Source of the DNA: Paraburkholderia translucens
Lineage (GTDB): Bacteria; Pseudomonadota; Gammaproteobacteria; Burkholderiales; Burkholderiaceae
NCBI RefSeq assembly: GCF_020881035.1
Contig: NZ_JAJITC010000001.1
Location: 248,001 to 312,000, forward strand
Direction: 5' to 3'
Length of the DNA stretch: 64,000 nucleotides
In this document: piece by piece, positions 52,490-61,208 of the stretch
How the letters are laid out: every line of letters begins with the position of its first letter
Position numbering within the stretch: position 1 is the stretch's first letter
The notes under the pieces: model-generated
Database searches by the model: none
The model's input: the letters and a program-made list of their open reading frames with translations, nothing else
What the model was told of the DNA's origin: nothing
Program-made: the position numbers and the translations under genes

Positions 52490-53563
52490 ATGTGGATGAG
52501 CTGGCTTTTGGTCTTCGTTCCGATAGCAGTTGCGCTGGAATTTTTCGCTTCCCATCAATATCTGCTGATTTTCGTCGCGTCCTCTTTAGCCATCCTGCCG
52601 CTTGCCGGATGGATGGGACACGCCACCGAGCAATTGGCCGATCGCATGGGTGAAGGCGTCGGAGGCCTGCTCAACGCGACGTTCGGTAACGCCGCCGAAC
52701 TGATCATCGCGTTCGTCGCATTGCATGCGGGGCTCCATCAGGTCGTCGAGGCATCCATCATCGGGTCTGTGGTCGGCAACATGCTGCTCGTGCTAGGCGC
52801 CGCCATGCTTGCCGGAGGCATACGCTATCCCGAGCAGCGCTTCAATCCGCTCGGCGCGCGTTCGCAAGCGACGATGCTCATGCTCGCGGCCGTCGCGCTG
52901 ATTCTTCCCGCCGCATTCCAGGAGGCAGAGGGCGCCACTGCGGCAATGGTTCACCGGCTCAGCGTCTCATTTTGCGTGGTGCTGCTCCTCATCTACGCGT
53001 TGTACCTGATGTTCTCGCTGGTCACGCATCCTGGGCAGTTTCGCAGTTCGGCCACGACGGAGAACGACGCGCCAGCACAGCACGAGGGAAATGCTCCGCA
53101 ACCGTTATGGCGTTCGTTAACGATCCTGGCCGCCGCCACTGCCGGGACGGCGTGGATAAGCGAGATCATGGTGGGTTCGATCGAACCGATGGTGCACCAG
53201 TTTGGGTTCAGCGGCGTCTTCGTCGGTGCCTTCGTAGTCGCGATATTGGGAAACGCCGCCGAGCATGCGACGGCGATCACCGCGGCATTGAACAACCGGC
53301 TGGACCTGTCGTTTTCCATATCGCTCGGTTCGAGCGTGCAAGTCGCGCTATTCGTTGCGCCCGTCCTCATCCTCGCGAGCCATTTCGTTGGTCAGGCTCC
53401 AATGGATCTGGCGTTTCGGCCCGATCTCGTTCTCATCGTAGTGATGTCCGGCCTGGTCACGGCGCAGGTAGCGGGCGACGGACGCTCCGATTGGTTCAAG
53501 GGAGTGCAACTCCTGGTCGTTTATTTCGCCATGGCTCTTACCTTCTTTTTCCTGCCTGCATGA
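52490..53563 (+). CDS. Calcium/proton exchanger (CaCA family, Cax type)
   Basis: An inner-membrane cation/proton antiporter of 357 aa with about 11 hydrophobic helices. The two alpha repeats that form the ion site are plain: [20 protein letters not shown] in the first half and [20 protein letters not shown] in the second. Both keep the Asn-Ala-Ala-Glu core that binds calcium. The start is the ATG at 52490 after GGGAGG; earlier in-frame codons are rejected. A linker with polar residues ([16 protein letters not shown]) separates the halves. It probably exports calcium or another divalent cation. No FNR box is visible in the 285 nt before it. Confidence 0.93.
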   Translation: MWMSWLLVFVPIAVALEFFASHQYLLIFVASSLAILPLAGWMGHATEQLADRMGEGVGGLLNATFGNAAELIIAFVALHAGLHQVVEASIIGSVVGNMLLVLGAAMLAGGIRYPEQRFNPLGARSQATMLMLAAVALILPAAFQEAEGATAAMVHRLSVSFCVVLLLIYALYLMFSLVTHPGQFRSSATTENDAPAQHEGNAPQPLWRSLTILAAATAGTAWISEIMVGSIEPMVHQFGFSGVFVGAFVVAILGNAAEHATAITAALNNRLDLSFSISLGSSVQVALFVAPVLILASHFVGQAPMDLAFRPDLVLIVVMSGLVTAQVAGDGRSDWFKGVQLLVVYFAMALTFFFLPA

Positions 53564-53605
53564 ATTCGGAGGGTGGCCGCGCTGAAAACTCGCGGCGTTG
53601 TTCCG

Positions 53606-54619
53606 TCACAGCGCGCGCATCGCGGCGTCGATATGTAATCCGGCTGGCAGCAGCTCCGCGCGTGGATAACGCACGAGTGCGAATGCGCGCATCCGGGGCG
53701 GATCGCCTGGAATGCGCGCAACTCGAAACTCGATCTCGTGGCTCGCCTGGGTATCGTCCTGTCTGATCACGTTCATGAGATCCAGACGAATGCTGCGTCT
53801 TTCGACATACAAGTGGTCGGTGGGATGGGAATACACGTCGCAAACCCGATCGAGTTCAAGTTCGACCGCCTCGGTTGGAACACGAAGCGCAGCCAGGTTG
53901 CGGGCGTTGTCTTCGATCTGAACCTTTAGCCGGGCCAGTTCGTCAGCGTCGGCGTCCGGTCGATCGCCGAGCACCGAGCGCATGCCCACGCCCTGGCGTT
54001 CGAGCAAAGCCACGCGCGCTTCAAGAAGCTCGCGTCCTTTTGCGACGAGGTCACGCCGGTCTGCGGCAAGTCGCGCTAGCCCTTCGAGCGCCAGTTGGTC
54101 CACCAGCCGCCGCGCGATTTCGGCGCGCAGGTCGCTCTCCGTTCCACCACAGATGATGACCCGATGGTCGCTGAAGCACAGCTTGGTCTGCACGACGTCA
54201 TGGCGCACCAGCTCGCCTTCGAGCGCTACGCCGAGTACCCGTCGCTCGTACATCGCCATGCCGAGCGTCGCGTAGGCGTGCGTGTGGTCGGCGTTTCGCG
54301 CGAAGAAACCGCGCAGTTCTTCCGAACGGCTGAAAATTTTGGTCAGATCATCAGGCGTGGCGAAGAATGCGCGAATGAATGGATCAGTGGACCAGGCAGC
54401 CGCATTGGCCTCATGCGAGGCGGGCAACGAGGCTGTCAATTTGTCGATGTAGCCGAGCGAAATGGCCACTGCGTGGCCGAGCCGTTCCTTGTGGCGCTGC
54501 GCCAATCGCAGACGCGGGTTGACCGCGATGGCGCGATCGATCATTTCATCGAGGCGCTCAGTCTCGCTTTGCGTGTGTTGCGCGTGCTTTTGGCCCGATA
54601 GCCAGGCAAGGAAGCCCAT
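53606..54619 (-). CDS. Hypothetical protein with central coiled coil
   Basis: A 337-aa protein that I do not recognise. The N-terminal ~110 residues are mainly helical (LDEMIDRAIAVNPRLRLAQ). A beta-containing segment follows (VVQTKLCFSDHRVIICGGTE), then a long helix likely to form a coiled coil at about 165-245 (LVAKGRELLEARVALLERQ, LARLKVQIEDNARNLAALR), and a beta-rich end. No signal peptide or strong transmembrane helix is present. It is divergent from the ABC-type binding protein across 333 nt that hold two FNR-type boxes, and its own box has a well-placed -10. It is therefore probably oxygen-regulated, but its function is unknown. Confidence 0.72.
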   Translation of the reverse strand: MGFLAWLSGQKHAQHTQSETERLDEMIDRAIAVNPRLRLAQRHKERLGHAVAISLGYIDKLTASLPASHEANAAAWSTDPFIRAFFATPDDLTKIFSRSEELRGFFARNADHTHAYATLGMAMYERRVLGVALEGELVRHDVVQTKLCFSDHRVIICGGTESDLRAEIARRLVDQLALEGLARLAADRRDLVAKGRELLEARVALLERQGVGMRSVLGDRPDADADELARLKVQIEDNARNLAALRVPTEAVELELDRVCDVYSHPTDHLYVERRSIRLDLMNVIRQDDTQASHEIEFRVARIPGDPPRMRAFALVRYPRAELLPAGLHIDAAMRAL

Positions 54620-54700
54620 ATCTCACCTGTCATGAGGAAATTGCGTTGCCCGCTGCGGATGCGTCGCGGGCGACAGGGTTAGCCGCCACAGTCGAGAATG

Positions 54701-54741
54701 ACTTTAATGCGCCGCGGCCGCATCGATTTGATTTGCGTCAA
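54701..54741 (-). promoter_or_regulatory. FNR-type class II promoter of the 54619 gene
   Basis: TTGAT-TTGC-GTCAA (54728-54741) has TAAAGT (54701-54706) exactly 21 nt beyond it on the minus strand, and the ATG is 109 nt from the box. Confidence 0.78.
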
Positions 54742-54850
54742 CAAGACGCTATGCGCCTTTCAATGTAGTAATTGGTTTGCCTGTGGACCAGCTGAAAACA
54801 ATGCGCCAATGTGGCGTCGGTAACGTTCAGTGCGCGTTCGCTGTGACTTA

Positions 54851-54891
54851 CTGATCAGGATCAACTCGCAGACCGTGCGGAGGTCTTAACT
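54851..54891 (+). promoter_or_regulatory. FNR-type box (one mismatch) of the binding-protein/transporter transcript
   Basis: CTGAT-CAGG-ATCAA (54851-54864) differs at the first base. TTAACT (54886-54891) lies exactly 21 nt downstream and the ATG is 89 nt past the box. This gene pair is the last of the oxygen-responsive stretch. Confidence 0.62.
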
Positions 54892-54952
54892 AGATCAACT
54901 CTCGCGCTGGATCGAGCCGGGACATCAAACGGCATTTTCAGGGGACGAACTC

Positions 54953-55990
54953 ATGAGCCATGCGGCCCGAATCGTCTGCACGATACTGCTCGGCGTGTTG
55001 CTCGCCTTGACAGGCGCTCTGCCGGATGCGGAAGCGGCGGATGGCGAGACCCTGACCAACGTGAAGGCGCGTGGCGTACTGCGTTGCGGCGTGAGCGAGG
55101 GCATTACCGGCTTCTCGTCCCGGGACACCGCCGGTCAATGGGCCGGTATCGATGTCGATTTCTGCCGCGCGTTGGCCGCGGCGGCGCTTGGCGACAGGAA
55201 CAAGGTCGAGTTCGTTCCGCTCAAGGCGTCCGCGCGATTTCCAGCGCTTCAGACAGGCCAGATCGATGTGCTCTCGCGCAATACGACCTGGACATTGCTT
55301 CGTGAGGGCGCATTGAAGGTGCAGTTCGCGGGCGTGCTGTTTTACGACAGCCAGGCCTTCATGGTTCCAGGCCAAGGTCAAAAGCAGTCGGTTGCGTCGC
55401 TCGCCGGGAGCACGGTGTGCGTGCAGAAGGACACCTCCACACTCGATCATCTGATCGCTTATTCGAGCGCGAATGGATTGAATCTCAAGCCGCTCGTGAT
55501 GGATTCCGCCAGCGACACGAGCCGCGCATTCTTCGCGGGCCGCTGTGCGGCGTACTCGGCGGACTCGTCTTACCTGCAAGCGCTGCTCCTGCACGCACCC
55601 GGTGGTGCAGCGGCCTTTGCGATTCTTCCGGACAGGATTGCCAAAGAGCCGCTTGGACCCGTGGTGCGTGGCGGTGATGAACCATGGCTTACGCTCGTGC
55701 GGTGGGTGCTCCTGACGCTGATAGAAGCCGAAGAGCTTGGCGTGACGCGGGCAAACCTTCAGGTGCGCATGCGTGAGCCGGCCGTTCGGCAGGCGCTCGT
55801 GCCCGACGACCCGGTCGCCCGGACGATCGGCGTCGAACCCGGCTGGACGCTACGGGCTCTGCAGAGCGCGGGCAACTATGGAGAGATGTTCGACCGCAAC
55901 GTCGGCGTGCACAGTGCTCTGCGCCTCGAGCGCGGAACCAACGCGTTGTGGACGCATGGTGGCCTGATGTACGCGCCGCCAGTTCGATAA
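54953..55990 (+). CDS. Periplasmic amino-acid-type solute-binding protein, without its own ABC permease
   Basis: A 345-aa exported protein. A signal peptide (IVCTILLGVLLALTGALPDAEA) precedes a bilobed family 3 binding fold: LTNVKARGVLRCGVSEGITG, the first-lobe signature WAGIDVDFCRALAAAALGD, then LQTGQIDVLSRNTTWTLLRE. It resembles AapJ/BztA general L-amino acid binding proteins (about 340 aa). Those normally open an operon with two permeases and an ATPase, but here the next gene, 16 nt downstream, is an ion-transporter-superfamily permease, so the binding protein must serve a distant ABC system or have a sensing role. An FNR-type box precedes the gene. Confidence 0.9.
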   Translation: MSHAARIVCTILLGVLLALTGALPDAEAADGETLTNVKARGVLRCGVSEGITGFSSRDTAGQWAGIDVDFCRALAAAALGDRNKVEFVPLKASARFPALQTGQIDVLSRNTTWTLLREGALKVQFAGVLFYDSQAFMVPGQGQKQSVASLAGSTVCVQKDTSTLDHLIAYSSANGLNLKPLVMDSASDTSRAFFAGRCAAYSADSSYLQALLLHAPGGAAAFAILPDRIAKEPLGPVVRGGDEPWLTLVRWVLLTLIEAEELGVTRANLQVRMREPAVRQALVPDDPVARTIGVEPGWTLRALQSAGNYGEMFDRNVGVHSALRLERGTNALWTHGGLMYAPPVR

Positions 55991-56006
55991 ATCACGCGAG
56001 GCCCGC

Positions 56007-57347
56007 ATGAGCGATCTACAGGTCTATATCGTCGTCGGGGTATTCTCGGCCGTCATCCTCGCGATCGCTTTCAATGTGATCGACATGGCCGTGGCGGCGC
56101 TGGTCGGCATGTGCGTGCTGATTGCACTGAACATACTCGACGAGCAGGATCTTCTCGCCGCGGCCCGAATCGCGGCGGGACCGATCAGCCTGCTGTTCGG
56201 CGGCATGGTGGTCGCCCGCATCCTGTCGACAACGGGTCTCTTCGAGGTAATCGGCGACTTCTACCTGCGGGCCACGGGCGGCAGTGGCAGACGCTTCCTG
56301 CTTCTGCTGATCGTGATTGTCGCGCCGTTGTGCGCATTCTTGCCGAATGCGACCACGGTCATCCTGATCGCGCCAATTATCATCCGGGTGGCGGTGGCCC
56401 TCGACGTGGACATCGTTCCGCCGATGATACTGACCGCGATCGTCAGCAATGCAGCCGGGCTGCTGACGCTGGTCGGCGATCCGGCAACGTTCCTCGTCGG
56501 CAGCTCGATCGGCATGACGTTCGGCGAATATCTGAGCCGCGTCAGTGCAGGCGGACTGCTGGCGCTGCTTGTGGTCGTGCCGTTGCTGCCTTTCCTGATG
56601 CGCGAGATCTGGAAAGTCCGCAGGAGCCTGCCGCCCGCCGCGCACGTTGCGCGCATCACACGACCCGTGTACGCCGCGGTTTCACTTGCGGTGCTGGCCG
56701 CCATGATGGTGCTGTTCGTGTTCGGCGAAAATCTGCCCACGCGCATCGTGCCGCCCGTGGTCGCGCTGATTGCCGCTGCGCTGGCGCTGCTGGTCGGCTA
56801 CGCGGCGAGGATCGAGCCGACCGAGAACGTGCTGCGCGACGTCGACTGGAAGACTCTGCTGTTTCTCGCATGCATCTTCTGTCTGGTTCAGGCGATGGTG
56901 AAGACAGGTCTTCTTCAGGCCATGTCGCTCTCGCTCTATCAGGTGTTCGGCACGCAACTGTCGCTCGTCGCACTGGCGATGATCGCGGGGATCGGCGTGC
57001 TCTCTTCACTGCTTGCCAATGTGCCCGTAGCCGCCGCGTCGATCGTGATGGTGAAGGGTTACCTGGTGACGGCGCAGTTGGTGCCCGAGGTGGCGCTGTC
57101 GGACCAGTTCACGCAATGGCCCGCGGCGGCTATTCCGGTGTTCGTCGCCATGATGTTCGGCGCGACGCTCGGCGGAAATGCCACGCTCGTTGGTGCTGCG
57201 GCGAACATCGTGTCAGCGGGAATCTGCGCCCGCGAAGGCAAGCCGGTCACGTTTGTGCGGTTCCTTCGCTACGGGCTGCCGATGACGATCGCGCAGCTCG
57301 CGGTATCGGCCGTCTACGTGCTCGCGCTTGCCCGTTTCGTGCGGTAG
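56007..57347 (+). CDS. ArsB/NhaD-type (ion transporter superfamily) membrane permease
   Basis: An inner-membrane transporter of 446 aa with about 12 hydrophobic helices and two inverted halves. Family phrases include LFGGMVVARILSTTGLFEVI, APLCAFLPNATTVILIAPII and, late in the chain, FGATLGGNATLVGAAANIVS, the GGNATxxGAxxN motif shared by ArsB, NhaD and related anion or sodium transporters. The exact ion or substrate cannot be told from sequence. No arsR/arsC gene is near, so arsenite export is not supported by context. GAGG precedes the ATG. It lies 16 nt after the binding-protein gene and is probably co-transcribed from the FNR-type promoter. Confidence 0.88.
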   Translation: MSDLQVYIVVGVFSAVILAIAFNVIDMAVAALVGMCVLIALNILDEQDLLAAARIAAGPISLLFGGMVVARILSTTGLFEVIGDFYLRATGGSGRRFLLLLIVIVAPLCAFLPNATTVILIAPIIIRVAVALDVDIVPPMILTAIVSNAAGLLTLVGDPATFLVGSSIGMTFGEYLSRVSAGGLLALLVVVPLLPFLMREIWKVRRSLPPAAHVARITRPVYAAVSLAVLAAMMVLFVFGENLPTRIVPPVVALIAAALALLVGYAARIEPTENVLRDVDWKTLLFLACIFCLVQAMVKTGLLQAMSLSLYQVFGTQLSLVALAMIAGIGVLSSLLANVPVAAASIVMVKGYLVTAQLVPEVALSDQFTQWPAAAIPVFVAMMFGATLGGNATLVGAAANIVSAGICAREGKPVTFVRFLRYGLPMTIAQLAVSAVYVLALARFVR

Positions 57348-57408
57348 AGCCAACCTGCGCCTGACCCGTGCAGGTGGTGCGCGAAGCGACGATGCCGCGC
57401 GCCTTGCG

Positions 57409-58503
57409 CTATGCCTCGTCGTCGGTCCTGCCCGTCAGCGCGTGCCGCGCGGCGTCACCCTGCTCGTGCGACGCCGCGTAGAACACCTGCGCCCGGCTGA
57501 CCACGATTTTCAGCGCGGCGATCACCGGCACCGCGAGAAAAATCCCCGCGACGCCGCCAAGCTGATCGCCCGCGAGCAGCCCGACGATCACCAGAAACGG
57601 ACTGACCTCGACGCCCTCGCTCATCAGATACGGATTGAGCACGTAGTCCTGAAACAGCCGATACAGCCCGATGAAAAGCAGCAGCCAGAAGGGATGCGGA
57701 AAGCCGCTGAACACCGCGACCACCAGCGTGATCGCGATCGCGGCAAGCGGTCCCGCGAACGGCACGAATTCGAGCAGCGCCGCGCTGACCGCGAGCAGAA
57801 ACGCGTACGGCACGCCGAACAACGAGAACGCGATGCCGTAGCACAGCAGCGTAGCGAGCGACAGAAACAGCAGCGCGCGCACGTACCTCGACAGCAGCAC
57901 GTTCACATCGTCGACGATCCCGACCCATAGCGTGCGATGCGGCCGGTTCAGCAGCGCGAGAAACGCCTTGCGCATCTTCTCGCCGTCCTTGATCAGCAGG
58001 AAGCTCAGGATCGGAACGAGCACCAGATAGATCACGTTGCCCGCCGCATGCACGACGCCGACCCCGAGGCTGCGCGCGAGCGGTACTGCCTTGTCCGAGC
58101 CGGTCTCGATCTGGCTGCGCACGAATTCGAGGATCCGCTCACGCAATGGTTCGAGAAAATGCGGCAGCGGCAGGCGGTTCTGCACGTCAGTGCGCAGCAG
58201 CGCGGGCAGTTGCTTGACGAGGCGCGACGCCTGATCCTGCAACTCCACGCCGAACAGCGAACCCACCACCGCGAGCAGCGCGACCACGACGACGAATACG
58301 ATTGCGATCGACGCGACGCGCGGCACGCGGCGCGGCCTCACGCGTTCGACCAGCGCCACCATGGGGTAGATCAGATAGCTGAAGAACACCGCGAAGACGA
58401 CGACGAGCACCGTCGTCGACGCGATGTAGATGATGAAAAGCAGCAGACCGATCAGAAACGCGGTCCAGACTTTCCGGGCCGCGCCGACGTCGAATCCCAG
58501 CAT
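57409..58503 (-). CDS. AI-2E family transporter (PerM/YdiK-like permease)
   Basis: An inner-membrane protein of 364 aa with about eight transmembrane helices. It starts with VWTAFLIGLLLFIIYIASTT and has the extra-membrane domain of this family at about residues 75-160. Conserved late phrases are FAGPLAAIAITLVVAVF and YVLNPYLMSEGVEVSPFLVI, with LAGDQLGGVAGIFLAVPV just after. Members include TqsA, PerM and sodium/proton antiporters. The family name comes from an autoinducer-2 exporter, but most members have other or unknown substrates. It is convergent with the ArsB-like gene, 61 nt apart. Confidence 0.92.
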   Translation of the reverse strand: MLGFDVGAARKVWTAFLIGLLLFIIYIASTTVLVVVFAVFFSYLIYPMVALVERVRPRRVPRVASIAIVFVVVVALLAVVGSLFGVELQDQASRLVKQLPALLRTDVQNRLPLPHFLEPLRERILEFVRSQIETGSDKAVPLARSLGVGVVHAAGNVIYLVLVPILSFLLIKDGEKMRKAFLALLNRPHRTLWVGIVDDVNVLLSRYVRALLFLSLATLLCYGIAFSLFGVPYAFLLAVSAALLEFVPFAGPLAAIAITLVVAVFSGFPHPFWLLLFIGLYRLFQDYVLNPYLMSEGVEVSPFLVIVGLLAGDQLGGVAGIFLAVPVIAALKIVVSRAQVFYAASHEQGDAARHALTGRTDDEA

Positions 58504-58650
58504 GAGGCGTCCTCGAATGGGCGATGCGAGTCCGGCGCGATGCGGCGCGCACCGGCCGCGTGCGAAACGTTATGCACGGGGTGCGTCAGCGCACGGCTTG
58601 CGTGCTGACGCGATGCGCCCCAATCCGGGTCGGTGAAGCTGCGGCGCGCG

Positions 58651-58833
58651 CTAGCTCTTTACGCGCTCCTGCAGTTCATCGGCCTCTTCGCCGATTCTGG
58701 CCTGCATACGCCCGGCAATTTTTTCGGCCGCTCCTTCGGCCTGCTTCGCACGATTGCCGGTCACCTTGCCGATCGCTTCCTTGACCGACCCCTTCAGTTC
58801 CTTCGCTGTACCTTCTGCACGATCCCTGTTCAT
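58651..58833 (-). CDS. CsbD-family stress protein
   Basis: A 60-aa hydrophilic, helical protein from the ATG at 58833 behind AGGAAGG. It reads MNRDRAEGTAKELKGSVKEA, then IGKVTGNRAKQAEGAAEKIA, the repeat-like AEGxxKxxKG/QAEG pattern of CsbD (YjbJ), and a charged tail. CsbD proteins are abundant small proteins made under general stress and are of unknown mechanism. It follows the AI-2E permease gene on the same strand across 147 nt but is probably a separate unit. Confidence 0.9.
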   Translation of the reverse strand: MNRDRAEGTAKELKGSVKEAIGKVTGNRAKQAEGAAEKIAGRMQARIGEEADELQERVKS

Positions 58834-59283
58834 GATGCCTTCCTGCGGGTTTCGACTGTGGAGTTGCCTGGTGGCGTTGCAACGAAACAGCCAATGTGCG
58901 GCATGACGCACCGCGTTATGGCGCGCATCGCATCACGTGAGGCGATCCGCGTCGGAGCAACCCTGGACCTTTAGCATGCATCGTACCCGGCGCGCGCGGG
59001 GCCGCGCAGGACCGCCTGACTTCGGCCTTCAGGAGGTCCTCTGGTACCGCATAGTAGATCCGATCAGCCGACCTCAGATATAGCCGCAATTGCAATACTT
59101 CGTAACTGCGCCCGGCTGACAGGTGGAGCGCGGGACGGGCAGGATGCCTAGCAGACCTAACGGCGAGCGGACTTTGGCCGGGCGCGCGCCTGGGCGCCGC
59201 GCGCGTTGAATTCGTTGTGCGAATTCAACGCGTGTCATTCCGCCCCGCGCCGTGCCCCCTGCGATAGCGAGGCATCAGGACCG
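58834..59283. other. Intergenic region with long inverted repeat
   Basis: These 450 bases between the CsbD-like gene and the acyl-CoA synthetase gene, both minus, hold no recognised gene. The csbD promoter should lie near the left end. The right end holds the perfect 13-bp inverted repeat listed next, 52 nt past the synthetase stop codon. Confidence 0.5.
59202..59232. repeat. Perfect 13-bp inverted repeat
   Basis: CGCGTTGAATTCG at 59202-59214 and its exact complement at 59220-59232 are separated by TTGTG. It could form a stable hairpin at the end of the synthetase transcript, but neither strand has a T tract after it, so a simple intrinsic terminator is not certain. A protein-binding dyad is the alternative. 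Confidence 0.85.
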
Positions 59284-60975
59284 TCAACCCAGATCGGGAA
59301 AATCCTCTTCCCAGTACTCGCCGGGCAGACGAGCGGGTTCGGCCGCGCGCTCCATTTCGCGGCGCCGCAACTCGACGCGGCGGATCTTGCCGGAGATCGT
59401 CTTCGGCAGCTCGCTGAATTGCAGGCGGCGAATCCGCTTGTACGGCGCGAGTTTTTCGCGTGAGAACGCGAACACCGCGCGCGCGAGCTCGGGACCGGCC
59501 TCGTAGCCGTGGCGCACGGTGACGAACGCCTTCGGCACCGACAGACGCAACGCGTCCACGCTCGGCACGACGGCCGCCTCGCCGATCGCCTCGTGTTCGA
59601 TCAGCACGCTTTCGAGTTCGAACGGACTCAGGCGATAGTCGGACGACTTGAACACGTCGTCCAGGCGGCCGACGTACACGTAGTAGCCGTCGTCACGACG
59701 CAGCGCAACATCCGAGGTTCGATAGAAGCCATTGCGCATCGCCTGCGCGGTCGCCGTCGGATTGTTTGCGTAGCCGGTCATCAGGCCGAGCGGCCGTGCG
59801 GCGAGCGGCAGCGCGATTTCGCCTTCGCCGGCGGGGTGATCGTCGGCGTCGAGCAGTTCGACCTGGTAGCCCGGCAGCGGACGCCCCATCGAGCCGGGCA
59901 CGACCGGCTGGCCCGGGGAATTGCCGATCTGGCAGGTCGTTTCGGTCTGGCCGTAACCATCGCGAATCGTAATGCCCCACGCGTGCTTCACGCGCTCGAT
60001 GACCTCCGGGTTGAGCGGCTCGCCCGCGCCGACGATCTCGCGCAGCTTCACCGGATAATCGCCGAGCCGCTCCTGCACGAGCATGCGCCAGACTGTCGGC
60101 GGCGCGCACAGCGTGGTGACTTCGAAGCGCACGAGCGCGGCAAGCGCGTCCTTCGGTACGAAGCGCGCGAAATTGAACACGAACACGCAGGCCTGCGCGT
60201 TCCACGGCGCGAAAAAGCAGCTCCACGCGTGCTTGGCCCAGCCCGGCGAGCTGATGTTCCAATGGATGTCGCCGGGTTGCAGGCCGATCCAGTACATCGT
60301 CGACAGATGCCCGACCGGATAGCTCTGATGCGTATGCTCGACGAGCTTCGGCTTCGATGTGGTGCCGGACGTGAAGTACAGCAGCAGCGGATCGCTGGCG
60401 TGCGTGACGCCGTCCGGCGTGAAATGCGGCGAGGCCTCGTATGCGGCGGCGACATCGATCCAGCCGTCGCGCGGCGTGCCGACCGAGAAGCGCGTGAGCG
60501 GCACGTCGAGCGTATCGAATTTGCCCAGCTCCGCGCTGTCGACCACGGCGCACTTCGCGCCGCCGATCTGCACGCGCTCGCGCACGTCGTCGGCGGATAG
60601 CTGGGTGGTGGCGGGCAGGACGATCGCGCCGAGCTTCATCGCGGCGAGCATCACGTCCCATAGCTCGACGCGGTTCGGCAGCATCAGCAGCACGCGGTCG
60701 CCGCGCCCAACGCCCGCGCCGCGCAGAAAATTCGCCATGCGCGACGAGCGCTCCGACATCTGCGCGTATGACAGACGCAGGCCGGCGCTTTCGGGATCGT
60801 CGGCGATCCACAGCGCGGGGTTGTCGTTATCGCGCGCGATTGCGTCGAAGTAGTCGAGCGCCCAGTTGAACTCACCGAGCGCCGGCCATGCGAACTCGCG
60901 GTAGGCGCGCTCGTAGTCGGTGCGATGGCGCACCAGCAGATCGCGCGCTTCGAGAAAGGCTTTCGCTGCTGTCAT
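59284..60975 (-). CDS. AMP-forming acyl-CoA synthetase
   Basis: A 563-aa adenylate-forming enzyme that activates a carboxylic acid as acyl-AMP and then forms the CoA thioester. Motif A3 is YFTSGTTSKPKLVEHTH (about residues 200-216), A5 is DGYGQTETTCQIG (about 335-347), A7/A8 is YRTSDVALRRDDGYYVYVGR and the A10 lysine is in LPKTISGKIRRVELR near the end. This is the acetyl-/medium-chain acyl-CoA synthetase subgroup in which the C-terminal domain rotates between the half reactions. No fatty acid or aromatic catabolism gene is next to it, so the acid substrate is not assigned. A short C-terminal extension (LPGEYWEEDFPDLG) is common in the subgroup. Confidence 0.92.
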   Translation of the reverse strand: MTAAKAFLEARDLLVRHRTDYERAYREFAWPALGEFNWALDYFDAIARDNDNPALWIADDPESAGLRLSYAQMSERSSRMANFLRGAGVGRGDRVLLMLPNRVELWDVMLAAMKLGAIVLPATTQLSADDVRERVQIGGAKCAVVDSAELGKFDTLDVPLTRFSVGTPRDGWIDVAAAYEASPHFTPDGVTHASDPLLLYFTSGTTSKPKLVEHTHQSYPVGHLSTMYWIGLQPGDIHWNISSPGWAKHAWSCFFAPWNAQACVFVFNFARFVPKDALAALVRFEVTTLCAPPTVWRMLVQERLGDYPVKLREIVGAGEPLNPEVIERVKHAWGITIRDGYGQTETTCQIGNSPGQPVVPGSMGRPLPGYQVELLDADDHPAGEGEIALPLAARPLGLMTGYANNPTATAQAMRNGFYRTSDVALRRDDGYYVYVGRLDDVFKSSDYRLSPFELESVLIEHEAIGEAAVVPSVDALRLSVPKAFVTVRHGYEAGPELARAVFAFSREKLAPYKRIRRLQFSELPKTISGKIRRVELRRREMERAAEPARLPGEYWEEDFPDLG

Positions 60976-61208
60976 CGTCGTCTCCTGTTTTGCCCGCTCT
61001 CGTTGTTGCGGCCGCGGCCTCGACGAAGCGCCGGCGGCGAGGCTATTGTGCGCTCAAACGGCACGCGCAGACCTGGCTGTTGATGACCGCGGCGCATCTC
61101 ACGCGACGCGCCGAATCGGACTAAGCTGTAAGCGGCAACAGGCCAGCCTTGATCGAGGTATCGGCCCGCACCACCGGTTTGCACCGGCAGGCGCGGCGGC
61201 CGTCAGCG

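Noticed and set aside
54885..54897. TTAACTAGATCAA next to the FNR-type box of the binding-protein gene
   Set aside because: The arms are not symmetric and the spacing is 13 rather than 14. Its left part is better read as the -10 hexamer.
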